Below, one piece after another: positions 24,266-35,000 of a stretch of DNA of 40,386 nucleotides. How positions within the stretch are numbered: position 1 is the stretch's first letter; each line of letters starts with the position of its first letter. The translations under genes were made by a program, and so were the position numbers. Source of the stretch: Burkholderiales bacterium (GTDB taxonomy: Bacteria > Pseudomonadota > Gammaproteobacteria > Burkholderiales > SG8-39); the NCBI GenBank assembly GCA_020845995.1, contig JADLES010000070.1, forward strand, positions 1-40,386. Direction: 5' to 3'. Under the pieces are notes generated by a model. The model ran no database searches, had not been told where the DNA came from, and saw only the letters and a list, made by a program, of their open reading frames with translations.

Positions 24266-25162
24266 ATGCGCGGCCTCCTTGCCCTTGCCTTCCTGCTCCT
24301 CGCCCTGGCGGCCGGTGCGCAGCAGGACCGCGACCGGGAGAAGGAGCGCGAGGGGTTCCAGAACCTCATCCCGGCGCTGGGCGCGCTCGAGCGCGGCGAC
24401 TACAAGCAGGCGATCGACACGCTGCGGCCGATCGCCGCCGACGGCACCATCGAGGCGCAGTACGTGCTCGCGGGAATCCTGGAGACGGCGCCGGAACCGT
24501 TTCGCGACCTGAAGGCGGCGCTCGACTGGTACCAGCGGGCGGCCGAGGCCGGCCACCCGGGCGCGCAGAACAACCTCGGTGTGCTCTATTACGAAGGCCG
24601 CAGCGTGCCGCGCAACCCGATCGAGGCGGCGAAATGGTACCGGCTCGCCGCCGACCAGGGCTTCGCCGTGGCGCAGACCAACCTCGCCCTGCTCTACGGG
24701 ATGGGCGTGGGCGTGCCGCAGGACGTCGCGCAGATGGCCGAGCTGCTCAAGAAGGCGGCGGAAGCGGGCGAGCCGCGCGCGCAGGCGCAACTGGGTCGCA
24801 TGTACCTCGACGGCGAGGGCGTGCCCCAAGACGCGTCGCAGGCCGTCAAGTGGTTCCGCGATGCCGCCGCGCAGGACAACGAGGGCGCGCAGTTCCTGCT
24901 CGCCGTGCTCCTGCAGCGGGGCATCGGCGGCGCGCGCGACCTGGAATCCGCGGTGGCGTGGTTTCGCCGCGCCGCCAACCAAGGCAACCGCCTCGCCATG
25001 CTCGAACTCGCCAAGGCCTACGAGCTGGGCCTGGGCATCGCCGCCAACCCCGCGCAGGCGAAGAGCTGGCGCGAGCAGGCGCACAAGAAACCAGATTCCG
25101 AGCCGCGGAAGAACAGCGATGCCGCCAGCCAGCGCGCCGAACCTCGTCGTCCAGGGCCCTGA
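24266..25162 (+). CDS. Exported Sel1-repeat protein
   Basis: 298 aa. Signal peptide 1-19 (LLALAFLLLALAAGAQQ), then at least five Sel1-like repeats of about 36 residues (AAEAGHPGAQNNLGVLYYEG, and the DQGFAVAQTNLALLYGMG and AEAGEPRAQAQLGRMYLDGEG units), with a polar C-terminal tail. Sel1 arrays form a superhelix that binds other proteins; the role here is unknown. It starts 3 bases after mfd and its end overlaps the serB start by 44 bases, so the three genes are probably co-transcribed. Confidence 0.88.
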   Translation: MRGLLALAFLLLALAAGAQQDRDREKEREGFQNLIPALGALERGDYKQAIDTLRPIAADGTIEAQYVLAGILETAPEPFRDLKAALDWYQRAAEAGHPGAQNNLGVLYYEGRSVPRNPIEAAKWYRLAADQGFAVAQTNLALLYGMGVGVPQDVAQMAELLKKAAEAGEPRAQAQLGRMYLDGEGVPQDASQAVKWFRDAAAQDNEGAQFLLAVLLQRGIGGARDLESAVAWFRRAANQGNRLAMLELAKAYELGLGIAANPAQAKSWREQAHKKPDSEPRKNSDAASQRAEPRRPGP

Positions 25163-25967
25163 GGCGAGCGCAGACCTCGCCGCGGAGCTGGCCGCCCAGT
25201 GCGGCGCGGCCGCGCCCGTGCCGCTGACGGGGAGCGCCTGGCGGCTGCGCGGCGCGACGCGCGGCGACGGCGTCGCCGATTGGTGCGCCGCGCGCCGCCT
25301 CGATCACGCCTGGGTGCCGGAGGGGCGGCGCCTCGGCGATCTCCGTCTGCTCGCCCTGGACATGGACTCGACGCTGATCACGATCGAGTGCATCGACGAG
25401 CTGGGCGACTATTGCAATGTGAAAAACCGGATCTCCGCCATCACCGCGCAGGCGATGCGCGGCGAACTCGACTACCCGGAGAGCCTGCGCCGGCGCGTCG
25501 CCCTCCTCGCCGGGCTTCCCGAGGACGCGATGCAGGAGGTCTACGACGAGAAGCTGCGCCTTTCGCCCGGCGCCGAGGCGCTCGTCGCAGAATGCAAGCG
25601 CCGCGGCATCAAGCTCCTCCTCGTCTCGGGCGGCTTCACGTTCTTCACCCGGCGTCTCAAGGAGCGTCTCGGCCTGGACGACACCATTTCCAATGTCCTC
25701 GAGATCGAGAACGGCAAGCTCACCGGCCGCGTGCTCGGCGGCATCGTCGATGCCCAGGCGAAGGCGGCCAAGTTCCGCCAGATGGCCCGCCGCCTCGGCG
25801 CCGCGCGCGGGCAGACCGTCGCCATCGGCGACGGCGCCAACGACCTGAAAATGATGGCCGAGGCCGGCACCTCCATCGCCTGGCGCGCCAAGCCCGTGGT
25901 GCGCGCGCAGGCCACCCACGCGCTCGACTACAGCGGCCTGGACGGCGTGCTCAACCTCTTCGAGTAG
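25119..25967 (+). CDS. serB: Phosphoserine phosphatase
   Basis: Last step of serine synthesis. 282 aa. HAD phosphatase motifs: Asp81 nucleophile and Asp83 in DMDSTLITIECIDEL, SGGFTFFT (motif II), and GDGANDLKMM (motif IV); the ECIDEL cap segment is characteristic of SerB. The N-terminal ~75 residues are a divergent ACT-like region also seen in E. coli SerB. The ATG at 25119 lies inside the end of the Sel1 gene in another frame. HAD homologues acting on other phosphomonoesters share these motifs, but the cap region favours SerB. Confidence 0.95.
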   Translation: MPPASAPNLVVQGPEASADLAAELAAQCGAAAPVPLTGSAWRLRGATRGDGVADWCAARRLDHAWVPEGRRLGDLRLLALDMDSTLITIECIDELGDYCNVKNRISAITAQAMRGELDYPESLRRRVALLAGLPEDAMQEVYDEKLRLSPGAEALVAECKRRGIKLLLVSGGFTFFTRRLKERLGLDDTISNVLEIENGKLTGRVLGGIVDAQAKAAKFRQMARRLGAARGQTVAIGDGANDLKMMAEAGTSIAWRAKPVVRAQATHALDYSGLDGVLNLFE

Positions 25968-26154
25968 TCAGGCAAGGCGATCGAGCGGGCTCGCCACCGC
26001 CCTGCCGCCCCGGTTCGGCTTCTTGCGAACTCGCCCTCTAGCAGGACGCTGGCGCGCGAAGGCGATCGCCATCGCCGCGGCGAACGGCGTTGCGTGAGAT
26101 CGCGTTCGCTCGACGGGGCTGCCGTATCGATCGTACACTCTGGGTTTCAGGCGC

Positions 26155-26628
26155 ATGGCGCCGCCGCAATCCAAGGCCGCGCACCCCGCAATGCCAGCGC
26201 AACCGACCGATCAGGATGGAGCCTCCGCGCCAGGCGAGGAATTCTTCCGCGCGATGGAGGCGCGAAGGACCCGCGCCCTGGTGCAACGCGATCTTCCAGC
26301 GCTCGAGGCGTTGCACGCCCCGGAGTACCAGCTCGTCACGCCCACCGGCAGAATCCTCGGCCGCGCGGCCTATCTCGGGCAAATCCGGGCCGCGCCGTTC
26401 TATTCGGCATGGGAGGTCCTGGGCGAGACGATCTTTCGTCGCTCCGCGCGCATGGCCCTGCTCCGCTACAGGGCTCGTCTTGCGTTTCCGTCCGGGCGCG
26501 CGATCGTGGTCTGGCACACGGACTCCTATGAACCGCGGCCCACGGGCTGGCAGGCGGTATGGTCGCAGGCCACCGAGGACGCACAGGCCAGCGAGCCCGG
26601 GCATGGCGACAGCCGGGGAGATGGGTGA
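26155..26628 (+). CDS. NTF2-like (SnoaL/DUF4440-type) protein
   Basis: 157 aa. After a polar 30-residue N-terminus, the core reads as a cone-shaped NTF2 fold: helix EEFFRAMEARRTRALVQRD, LPALEALHAPEYQLVTPTGRILGRAAYLG, then antiparallel strands ending WHTDSYEPRPTGWQAVWSQATE. Such proteins are small enzymes or scaffolds with no fixed chemistry; no catalytic residues can be claimed. CAGG lies just before the ATG; TACACT (26134-26139) may be its -10. An internal ATG at 26191 would shorten the tail. The preceding 187 bases hold no gene I can support. Confidence 0.7.
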   Translation: MAPPQSKAAHPAMPAQPTDQDGASAPGEEFFRAMEARRTRALVQRDLPALEALHAPEYQLVTPTGRILGRAAYLGQIRAAPFYSAWEVLGETIFRRSARMALLRYRARLAFPSGRAIVVWHTDSYEPRPTGWQAVWSQATEDAQASEPGHGDSRGDG

Positions 26629-26730
26629 CGGCGAAGCAGCGTGCCGGGACGCGGGCCGGCGTTTTTCGACCGGCGCTCGATCGGCTCGCGCGCAGCGCGC
26701 GCGGTTCCTGCCCGGATACGTGGCGCGACC

Positions 26731-26949
26731 GTGAAACTGTGGATCAAGGCCAGACCCGGCTCCCGCGCCAGCTCGCTGGAGGCGCAGGCCGACGGCACGT
26801 GGGTCGCGCGGCTGAAATCGCCGCCCGTGGACGGCAAGGCGAACGCCGAGCTGATCGCCCTCGTTGCGGGGCGCTTCGGCTGCAGGAAGGCGGAGGTGAC
26901 GATCCGCAGCGGCGCCGGCGGCCGGATGAAGCTGGTTGAAATCCCCTAG
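26731..26949 (+). CDS. DUF167 (YggU-like) protein
   Basis: 72 aa from a GTG at 26731. The family pattern is clear: VKLWIKARPGSRASS, RLKSPPVDGKANAELI and KAEVTIRSGAGGRMKLVEI. YggU proteins are structurally known but functionally obscure; many sit beside proC/yggT, which is not the case here. Ends 10-19 bases before the SDR gene, so the two are probably co-transcribed. Earlier in-frame starts (from 26641) add a low-complexity leader not seen in the family. Confidence 0.9.
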   Translation: MKLWIKARPGSRASSLEAQADGTWVARLKSPPVDGKANAELIALVAGRFGCRKAEVTIRSGAGGRMKLVEIP

Positions 26950-26968
26950 TCAGGGCAGGATGCCCGGC

Positions 26969-27739
26969 ATGGATTCTTCCGCCAGGGTAGCGGTCGTCAC
27001 CGGCGCCGCGCGCGGCATCGGCAGGGCGATCGCGGAGAAATTTCTCGCGCGAGGCTGCCGGGTGGCGCTGCTGGACATCGACGCCGCCACGCTTGCGCGC
27101 ACGGCGAGGGAACTGGGCGAAGTGCTCGCCCTCGAGTGCGATGTCGCGAACCCTGGGCAGGTGAAGGCGTCCGTCGCCCGCATCAGCGCCCGTTACGGTC
27201 GCATCGACGCGCTGGTGAACAACGCCGGCATCGCCGTGTTCAAGCCGCTGCTGGAAACCACCCACGAGGAATGGTCGCGCGTGCTGGACGTGAACCTGTC
27301 GGGCCCGTTCCTCTGCACGCAAGCCTGCGCGCCGGTGATGCTGCGCAACGGCGGCGGCGCGATCGTCAACATCACCTCGATCTCCGGGCTGCGCGCGAGC
27401 ACGCTGCGCGTGGCCTACGGTACCAGCAAGGCGGCGCTCGATCACCTCACCCGGCAGCAGGCGGCCGAGCTGGGCCACCTCGGCATCCGCGTCAACGCCG
27501 TCGCGCCCGGCCCCGTCGACACCGCGATGGCGAAACAGGTGCACACGCCCGCGATCCGCGCCGATTATCACGACGCGATCCCGCTCAACCGCTACGGCAC
27601 CGAGGAGGAGATCGCCGAGGCGGTGCTGTTCCTGTGCAGCGACGCGGCGAGCTACATCAACGGCCAGACGCTGGCGGTGGACGGCGGCTTCGACGCCTCG
27701 GGCATCGGTCTGCCCGCCCTGCGCGGCCTTTCGCCTTGA
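26969..27739 (+). CDS. Short-chain dehydrogenase/reductase
   Basis: 256 aa classical SDR. Cofactor motif TGAARGIG (11-18), Asp36 (LLDID) after strand 2, indicating NAD(H) preference, NNAG (84-87), catalytic Ser near 137-139, Tyr150 and Lys154 (YGTSK), and the C-terminal NGQTLAVDGGFD. The fold is that of 3-oxoacyl-ACP reductase/gluconate-type SDRs, but the substrate cannot be read. I favour the ATG at 26969 with AGGA 8 bases upstream; the ATG at 26960 (three residues longer) is possible. Confidence 0.88.
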   Translation: MDSSARVAVVTGAARGIGRAIAEKFLARGCRVALLDIDAATLARTARELGEVLALECDVANPGQVKASVARISARYGRIDALVNNAGIAVFKPLLETTHEEWSRVLDVNLSGPFLCTQACAPVMLRNGGGAIVNITSISGLRASTLRVAYGTSKAALDHLTRQQAAELGHLGIRVNAVAPGPVDTAMAKQVHTPAIRADYHDAIPLNRYGTEEEIAEAVLFLCSDAASYINGQTLAVDGGFDASGIGLPALRGLSP

Positions 27740-27757
27740 GCGGGAGGCGGCGATCCG

Positions 27758-28105
27758 CTACTTCGCGGCGACCACCATGATCTCCACCAGGCAGGCGGGA
27801 TCGGCGAGCTTCGCCTCGACGCAGGCGCGCACCGGCAGGTTCTTCGGATCGGTCCAGGCGGTCCAGACCTCGTTCATCGCCGCCCGGTTGCGGATGTCGG
27901 TCACCCAGATCGTCGCCTGCAGGAGCTTCGACTTGCTGCTGCCGCACCTGGCGAGCAGCCGGTCGATCTCGGCGAGCACTTCCTGGGTCTGGCCCTTGAT
28001 GTCCTTCTTCAGGTCCTTGGGGACGATGCCGGCAAGGTAGACGGCGCCGCCGTGCTCGACGGCGAGGGAAAGGATCGGTCCGGGTTCGTGCCGCACAACG
28101 CTCAT
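27758..28105 (-). CDS. RidA/YjgF-family protein
   Basis: 115 aa from ATG 28105 with AGGAG 7 bases upstream. RidA enzymes hydrolyse reactive enamine/imine intermediates. Retained: the key arginine (Arg93 in PVRACVEAKL) and the glutamate near the C-terminus (Glu108 in CLVEIMV). The strand normally reading YxSGQ is YLAGIVP here, and KSKLLQATIWVTDI replaces the usual VKTTVFL, so it belongs to a subfamily other than RidA proper. Convergent with the SDR, and followed closely on the same strand upstream by purL (17 bases). Confidence 0.87.
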   Translation of the reverse strand: MSVVRHEPGPILSLAVEHGGAVYLAGIVPKDLKKDIKGQTQEVLAEIDRLLARCGSSKSKLLQATIWVTDIRNRAAMNEVWTAWTDPKNLPVRACVEAKLADPACLVEIMVVAAK

Positions 28106-28121
28106 CTGCTGTCTCCTGTTT

Positions 28122-31100
28122 TCAGTCCACCCATCGGCGGGCATTGTAAAAGAGTTGCATCCAGGGCGAATCCTCGCCGGCGCCGTCGGGGGCCCAGGAC
28201 ATCTGCACGGAGCGGAACACCCGCTCCGGATGCGGCATGACGATGGTGAACCTGCCGTCCGGGGTGGTCAGGCCGGTGACGCCGCCGGGCGAGCCGTTCG
28301 GGTTACAGGGGTAGGTTTCCGCGATCTTGCCGTGGTTGTCGACGAAGCGCAGCACGATCACCGCGCTCCCCGCATCCCGTTCGTCCGCGAAGGAGGCGAA
28401 ACCCTCGCCGTGCGCGGTGGCGATGGGCATGCGGCTGCCGGCCATGCCGCGGAACAGGATCGACGGGCTGTCGGCCACCTCCACCATCGTGAAGCGCGCC
28501 TCGAACTGCGCCGAGCGGTTGCCGGTGAACGCCGGCCAGTGCTGCGCGCCCGGGATGATCTCCTTCAGCGCCGCCATCATCTGGCAGCCGTTGCAGGAAC
28601 CGAGCGCGAAGCTGTCGCCGCGGCCGAAGAAGGCGTCGAACTCCCGGCGCGCCCGCGCGTTGAACAGGATCGACTTCGCCCAGCCCTGGCCCCCGCCCAG
28701 CACGTCGCCGTAGGAGAAGCCGCCGCAGGCGGCGAGGCCGCGGAATCCCGCGAGCGACACGCGGCCCGCGATCACGTCCGACATGTGCACGTCGACCGCC
28801 TCGAAGCCGGCGCGCGTGAAGGCCGCGGCCATCTCGACCTGGCTGTTGACGCCTTGTTCTCTGAGGATTGCGACTCTGGGCCTTGCTTTTCCGGCAACAA
28901 CAAAAGGGGAAAGAGAAAACCCGATGGCAACGCTCAGGCCTGGATCCTTGTCGTCGAGGATCCGGTCGAATTCCTCCCGCGCGCAGTCCGGGTTGTCGCG
29001 CAGCTGCTGCATGCGGTAGCTCGTTTCCGACCAGGCGCGCCGCAGCGCCACGCGGCGTTCCCGCAGCAGCGGCCGCGCGTTCCTCAGGAAGGCGATTTCG
29101 TCCTTGCCGTTGACCAGGCCAAGGACGTGCGAGTGCTCGCCCAGGCCGTGCGCGCGCAGCACCGCCATGGCGCGGGAGCGGTCCGCGGCGCGGACCTGCA
29201 CCACCGCGCCCAACTCCTCGGCGAACAGCGCCCGCAGCGCGCGCTCGCGCAGCCGCCCGGCAAGCTGCTCGTCGCTGGACTGCTTGAAGCCGTCGACGTC
29301 ATCGCTCCACTGATCGAAAACGAGGCCGTCCAGGTTGACGCTGACCCCGCAGCGCCCGGCGAACGCCATCTCGCAGACCGTCGCGAACAGCCCGCCGTCG
29401 GAGCGGTCGTGGTACGCGAGCAGGAGCCTCGCGGAATTCAGCTCCTGAATCGCCGCGAAGAAATTCCGGAGGTGAAGCGCGCAATCCACGTCCGGCGCCG
29501 TGTCGCCGAACCTCGAATAGACCTGCGCCAGGATCGAGCCGCCCAGCCGGTTCTTGCCCGCGCCGAGGTCGATCAGCAGCAGCTCGGTCTCGCCCGCGTC
29601 GGTCCGCAGGCGCGGCGTGAGCGCCGCGCGCGCATCCGGCACGGCGGCGAAGGCGGAGACGACCAGCGACAACGGCGCCACCACCTCCTTCGCGGCGCCG
29701 GCCTCCCGCCAGGCCGTGCGCATCGACAGGGAATCCTTGCCGACCGGGATCGCCACGCCGAGCGCCGGGCACAGCTCCATCGCCACCGCGCGCACGGTGT
29801 CGAAGAGCGCCGCGTCCTCGCCCGGCGAGCCGGCGGCCGCCATCCAGTTGGCCGAGAGCTTCACCCTCTCGAGCGGACCCGGGCAGGCGGCGGCGAGGTT
29901 GGTGAGCGCCTCGCCCACCGCCATCCGTCCCGAGGCCGGCCCGTCGATCAGCGCGAGCGGCGCGCGCTCGCCGATCGCGAACGCCTCGCCGCGGTACCCG
30001 TCGTAGTCGAGCAGCGTCACCGCGCAGTCGGCCACTGGCACCTGCCAGGGCCCGACGAACGGGTCGCGCGAGCACAGGCCGCCCACGGTCCGGTCGCCGA
30101 TGGCGATGAGGAAGGTCTTGTCCGCCACCGCCGGATGGCGCAGCACGCGGCCGGCCGCCTCCTTCAGCTCGATGCCGTCGAGCGAAAGCGGCTCGAGCCC
30201 CGGCCGCAGGCGCCGCACGTCCCGCAGCATCCTCGGCGGCTTGCCCAGCACGACCGACAGTTCGATGTCCACCGGGTTTTCCCCGAACAGCGAATCCTCG
30301 ACGACGAGCTTTCCGTCGGCGCTCGCCGTCCCCAGCACGGCGAAAGGGCAGCGCTCGCGCTCGCAGATCGCCCGGAACACGGGCAGGCTGTGCGGCGCGA
30401 TCGCGAGCACGTAGCGCTCCTGGGCCTCGTTGCACCAGATCTCGCGCGGCGACATGCCGCTGTCTTCCGAGGGCGCCGCGCGCAGCTCCAGGCGCGCACC
30501 GCGCCCCGCGGCGTGCACCATCTCGGGAAACGCATTCGACAGGCCGCCCGCGCCGACGTCGTGCACCGAGAGGATCGGGTTGGCCGCGCCCAGCTGCCAG
30601 CAGCGGTCGATCACCTCCTGCGCGCGGCGCTGGATCTCGGCGTTGCCGCGCTGCACGGAGTCGAAGTCGAGGTCCTCGTCGTTGGCGCCCGCGCGCATCG
30701 ACGAGGCGGCGCCGCCGCCCATGCCGATCCGCATGCCCGGGCCGCCAAGCTGGATGAGCAGCGTGTTCTCCGCGAAACCCTGCTTGGCCGCGCTTTCCGC
30801 GGAAATGCTGCCGACGCCGCCGGCCAGCATGATCGGCTTGTGGTAGCCGCGCCGCACGCCGCCCACCTCCTGCTCGAAGCAGCGGAAGTAGCCGGCGAGC
30901 GCCGGCCGGCCGAACTCGTTGTTGAACGAGGCCGCGCCGATGGGACCGTCCAGCATGATGCGCAGCGCCGGGACGATCCGCCCCGGGCGCCCGTAGTCGC
31001 TCTCCTCCCAGGGCTGCGGCCAGTCCGGGATGCGCAGGTTCGACACCGAGTAGCCGACCAGCCCCGCCTTGGGCTTGGCGCCGCGCCCGGTCGCGCCCTC

Positions 31101-32039
31101 GTCGCGGATCTCGCCGCCCGCGCCGGTGGCCGCGCCCGGAAACGGCGAGATCGCGGTCGGATGGTTGTGCGTCTCGCACTTGGCGACGAAATGGGTCAGT
31201 TCGTCGTGCGAGCGATAGGTTCCGTCCGGCCCCGGATAAAACCTCTGCGAATGAAAACCTTCCAGAATCGCGGCATTGTCCGCATACGCGAGCACGGTGC
31301 CCTGCGGGTTGGCGGCGTGCGTGTGGCGGATCATCGCGAATAGCGAGCAATCCTGCTTCTCGGCGTCGACGATCCAGTCGGCGTTGAAGATCTTGTGCCG
31401 GCAGTGCTCGGAGTTCGCCTGCGCGAACATGGTGAGCTCGGCATCGGTGGGATCGCGGCCGGCGCGGCGGTAGGCGTCGCGCAGATAGGCGATTTCCTCG
31501 CCGCTCAGCGCCAGCCCCAGGCTCGCATTCGCCTCCTCCAGGCGCGCGAGCGGCACCCGTGCGAGCGGGCGTGGCGCGACGCGCGCGAACAGCCGGTCCG
31601 CCTCCTCGAGCGCAGCGAGCACGCTTTCGGTCATGCGGTCGTGCAGCAGCTCGCCGATGCGCGCGCGATCGATCTTCAGCGCCGAATCGACGGAAAACAG
31701 GGTCCCGCGCTCGATCCTGAGGACATTCGCCAGGCCGCAATTTCGCGCGATGTCGGTGGCTTTCGAGGACCACGGCGAAACCGTGCCGAGCCGCGGTACG
31801 ACGAGGAACGGCTCGCCCCGGGGCGCGCCGGCCGCCGGCATGCCGTAGCGCAGCAGTCGCTCGAGCACCCGGCGTCCTTCGCCGTCCGGGGCGCCGTCGC
31901 ACTCGACGAAATGCCAGAACTCCGCGGCGATCCCGCGCAGGGCGGGCTGCACGCCGTTCAGTTCCCGCAGCAGCCCGGCAAGACGGAAATCCGACAGCGC
32001 GCGGCCACCGCGCAGACGCAGAACGGTGGGCTTGGTCAC
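28122..32039 (-). CDS. purL: Phosphoribosylformylglycinamidine synthase, large single-chain type
   Basis: Fourth step of purine synthesis, converting FGAR, glutamine and ATP to FGAM. 1305 aa, the long proteobacterial form combining PurS-like, synthase and glutaminase parts. Visible: the N-terminal PurS-like part, the [11 protein letters not shown] and [25 protein letters not shown] segments (~220-300), the second half GKDSLSMRT, and the C-terminal class I amidotransferase with nucleophile Cys1149 in GSCNGCQMM and MPHPERVFR near the end. The ATG forms an ATGA overlap with the upstream coiled-coil gene, so translation is probably coupled. Ends 17 bases from ridA-like gene. Confidence 0.97.
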   Translation of the reverse strand: MTKPTVLRLRGGRALSDFRLAGLLRELNGVQPALRGIAAEFWHFVECDGAPDGEGRRVLERLLRYGMPAAGAPRGEPFLVVPRLGTVSPWSSKATDIARNCGLANVLRIERGTLFSVDSALKIDRARIGELLHDRMTESVLAALEEADRLFARVAPRPLARVPLARLEEANASLGLALSGEEIAYLRDAYRRAGRDPTDAELTMFAQANSEHCRHKIFNADWIVDAEKQDCSLFAMIRHTHAANPQGTVLAYADNAAILEGFHSQRFYPGPDGTYRSHDELTHFVAKCETHNHPTAISPFPGAATGAGGEIRDEGATGRGAKPKAGLVGYSVSNLRIPDWPQPWEESDYGRPGRIVPALRIMLDGPIGAASFNNEFGRPALAGYFRCFEQEVGGVRRGYHKPIMLAGGVGSISAESAAKQGFAENTLLIQLGGPGMRIGMGGGAASSMRAGANDEDLDFDSVQRGNAEIQRRAQEVIDRCWQLGAANPILSVHDVGAGGLSNAFPEMVHAAGRGARLELRAAPSEDSGMSPREIWCNEAQERYVLAIAPHSLPVFRAICERERCPFAVLGTASADGKLVVEDSLFGENPVDIELSVVLGKPPRMLRDVRRLRPGLEPLSLDGIELKEAAGRVLRHPAVADKTFLIAIGDRTVGGLCSRDPFVGPWQVPVADCAVTLLDYDGYRGEAFAIGERAPLALIDGPASGRMAVGEALTNLAAACPGPLERVKLSANWMAAAGSPGEDAALFDTVRAVAMELCPALGVAIPVGKDSLSMRTAWREAGAAKEVVAPLSLVVSAFAAVPDARAALTPRLRTDAGETELLLIDLGAGKNRLGGSILAQVYSRFGDTAPDVDCALHLRNFFAAIQELNSARLLLAYHDRSDGGLFATVCEMAFAGRCGVSVNLDGLVFDQWSDDVDGFKQSSDEQLAGRLRERALRALFAEELGAVVQVRAADRSRAMAVLRAHGLGEHSHVLGLVNGKDEIAFLRNARPLLRERRVALRRAWSETSYRMQQLRDNPDCAREEFDRILDDKDPGLSVAIGFSLSPFVVAGKARPRVAILREQGVNSQVEMAAAFTRAGFEAVDVHMSDVIAGRVSLAGFRGLAACGGFSYGDVLGGGQGWAKSILFNARARREFDAFFGRGDSFALGSCNGCQMMAALKEIIPGAQHWPAFTGNRSAQFEARFTMVEVADSPSILFRGMAGSRMPIATAHGEGFASFADERDAGSAVIVLRFVDNHGKIAETYPCNPNGSPGGVTGLTTPDGRFTIVMPHPERVFRSVQMSWAPDGAGEDSPWMQLFYNARRWVD

Positions 32040-35000
32040 TTCCTTATGACAGGCTCCTGCACCTTGCCCGAAAGGTTGAGGACCGTGCGCAGCGTCTGCG
32101 TCGGCGTCTTTACGTCCGCGGCGACTCGGCCCGAAAGCGCGCCGGACGGATCGATGTCGATGCTCGCCCCGGCGTTCATCGAGCCCGCGGTCATGCTGAT
32201 GTCGCGCAGCTGCACCGCGCCCTTGTCGTAGACGCCCTTGCCGGTCATCTCGTTGAACACCGTCCGCCCGGTGCTTTGCGCGCCGCCCGTCTGCAGCGCG
32301 CGCGTCAGGTCGAAGCTGCCGAGCACGCCCTTGTCGATCTTGAACTCCCCCTGCATGCGCGCGCCCTCGTAGAGCTGCCCCGGCGCGCCGCCGCTCATGC
32401 TGTAGGCCGCCCGCCCCTCCACCTTGCCATCGGAGACCAGCGCCGGCGCGAACACCGCGGCTTTCAAGCCGCGCGCGCGCACTTCGCCCTCCGCGGTCCA
32501 GTTCGCGCCCCAGCGGATCCGCGCGGTCCCGCTGATGACGCCGTCGTAGGCGCGCCCGTCGAATTCGGAACTGGCGACCCCGGTGCGGCTGGCGGTTCCC
32601 TTCATGCCGAAATCCGAAAGGCTGAGCGCCGGAACGAAGGGCAGCGCGAGCGAGCCCGCGTTGATCTCAAACGCAAGCTCGCTGCCCTTGGGCGAAAGCT
32701 GCACCGTCAGTTTGTCCGCGCCAGCAAGCCGCACGCTCTGCACGGCGCCGTCCGCGCCGATCGTGGCCTCCACGTCGAGCACCGGCAGCTTGAGCGGCCC
32801 GTCGAGCGCCAGCTGCCTGACCGTTACCTGGCCGACCCTGAAGTTCGTCCCCGCGGCCTTGCCAAAGAGCGCGTCCCCGAGCTGCGACTGCGACATCGAG
32901 AGGCCCTCGAGCTCGAGCTTGCGGAACGACTTGGCCGCCCCGAACAGAGAACCGATCTCGGGCGAGCCCCGCACCAGCCGGATCCTCGCGCCGCCGACCG
33001 TCACGTTCTCGAATTTCAGCTCGACGCCGGTGAACAGCGACAGCCGCGCCGCGCCGATCTTAACCGGCGCGCCCAGCGCCTCGGCGGCGCCTTTCTCGTA
33101 CTCCGGGGTGGAGACCGGGACGACGTGCAGCACGCCGATGCCGCCGAGCAGCAGCACGAACGCCGCGATCGCGACGGTCTTGCCCCAGCGCTTCGGCCGC
33201 CCGGCCGCCGCAACCACCGCCGAGGGCGCCGCCTCGGCGCCGCGCCTGGCCATCACCTTCTGGTCGCGCTTGATGTCGTCCTGGTCGAGGTCTTCGTCCC
33301 CGACCTGGAGGCCGTCGCCGTCCGTCGCGCGGGCCGCCTGCTGCGCCGCCTGCCTCGCGGTCTGCGCTTCCTTCGCCTTGCGCTTGCGCTCCGCCTCTTC
33401 CTCCTTGCGGCGCTCGTCCTCTTCGCGTTCCCTGCGCTCCTCTTCTTCCCTCGCGCGGCGCTCGTCCTCGGCCTTGCGGCGCCGTTCTTCCTCCTCCCGC
33501 CGCTTGCGCTCCTCTTCTTCCTGCGCCTTGCGCTCGGCTTCTTCCTGCGCCCTGCGCGCGGCGGCTTCCTTCGCCTTGCGCTCCTCTTCCTCCTTCGCCT
33601 TGCGCTCCTCTTCCTCCTTCTTGCCGAAGGATTCCAGGTCGCCCAGCAGGTCGCCAAGGTCCGCGCCGGCAGGGGCGGCCGCGGGCGGCGGCGCCGGCAC
33701 GGCCTCGACCTTCGGCAGGGATGCGGCCAGGTCCGCCGCGGCGCGCGCCTTCGCCTCCGCCTCTTCCTTCGCCTTGCGCTCGGCTTCTTCTCTCGCCTTG
33801 CGCTCGGTTTCTTCCTTCGCCTTGCGTTCCGCCTCGTCTTTCGCCTTGCGCTCGGCCTCTTCTTTCGCCTTGCGCTCCGATTCCTCGCGCGCACGCCGAT
33901 CCGCGTCTTCCTTCGCGCGCCGCTCGTCCTCCACCTTGCGTCGGCGATCCTCTTCCTCGCGCTGCTTGCGCTCGGCCTCCTCCTTCGCCTTGCGCTCGGC
34001 TTCCTCCTTCGCCTTGCGCTCGGCCTCCTCTTTGGCCTTGCGTTCGGCCTCCTCTTTGGCCTTGCGCTCGGCTTCTTCCTTCGCGCGCCTCGCCTCCTCC
34101 TCCTTGCGGCGGCGCTCGTCTTCCTCGCGCCGCTTGCGATCTTCCTCCTCGCGCGCCCTGCGCTCGGCCTCTTCCTTCGCCCGCCGCTCGTCCTCCTCCT
34201 TGCGGCGCCGGTCTTCCTCTTCGCGTCGCTTGCGATCCTCCGCCTCGCGAGCCTTGCGTTCCTCTTCCAGCCTGGCCTTCATTTCGGCTTCGAGGCGCTG
34301 GCGCATTTCGTCGGCGTCGCGCTTCGCCTTTTCCTCGAGTTCCTTGCGCGCCTGCTCCGCCGCCTCGGTCGCGCGCTTTTCCGCCTCTTCGCGCGCCTTG
34401 CGCTCGGCCTCGAGTTTCGCGTTCAGGTCGGCCTCGAGCTTTGCTTTCTCGCGCTCCGCCGCCTCGGTCCTCGCCTTCGCGTCGGCTTCGGCCCTCGCCT
34501 TCGCCTCGGTCGCCATGCGCACGGCCGCCTCGCGCGCCGCCTTCACTTTCGCCTCGGCGTCCGCGCGCGCCCTCGCCTCGGCCTCCGTCCTCGCCTTCGC
34601 TTCGGCTTCGGCGCGCGCCTTCGCCTCGGCCTCCGCCCGCGCCTTCGCCTCCGCCTTCGCCTTCGCCTCGACCTCCTGGCGCGCCCGGTAGTCGATGGCT
34701 TCCTGCTCTTTCGCCTTGCGCTCGGCATCGGCGCGCGCCGCGGCGGCGAGATCCATCTGCGGAGGTTTCGGCGCCGCCGGTCTCGGAGGGATCTTCAGCG
34801 CCTGCGTGAAGTCGAGGCCGTCGCTGTCATCGTCGGCCGCGGGCTTGGACGGCGGCTTGGCGGGCGCCGCGGCGGGGCGCGGGGCGGGCGCCGCGGACTG
34901 CGAACCCGAAGAAACCTCGCGGATGTAGCCGTCCTTGTCGAACTGCCGGATCAACGCCTCGAATTTCGCGCCGGCGAGCTTCTCGAACTTGTTCTGCACT

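Noticed and set aside
22055..25084. 1009-codon minus-strand frame opposite mfd and the Sel1 gene
   Set aside because: Crosses two real genes, has no conserved motif and is compositionally a shadow.
25968..26174. 68-codon minus-strand frame after serB
   Set aside because: Arg/Pro-rich, no ribosome-binding sequence and no recognisable family.
28155..31343. 1062-codon plus-strand frame opposite purL
   Set aside because: PurL on the other strand is unambiguous; this frame is Arg/His/Glu-rich noise.
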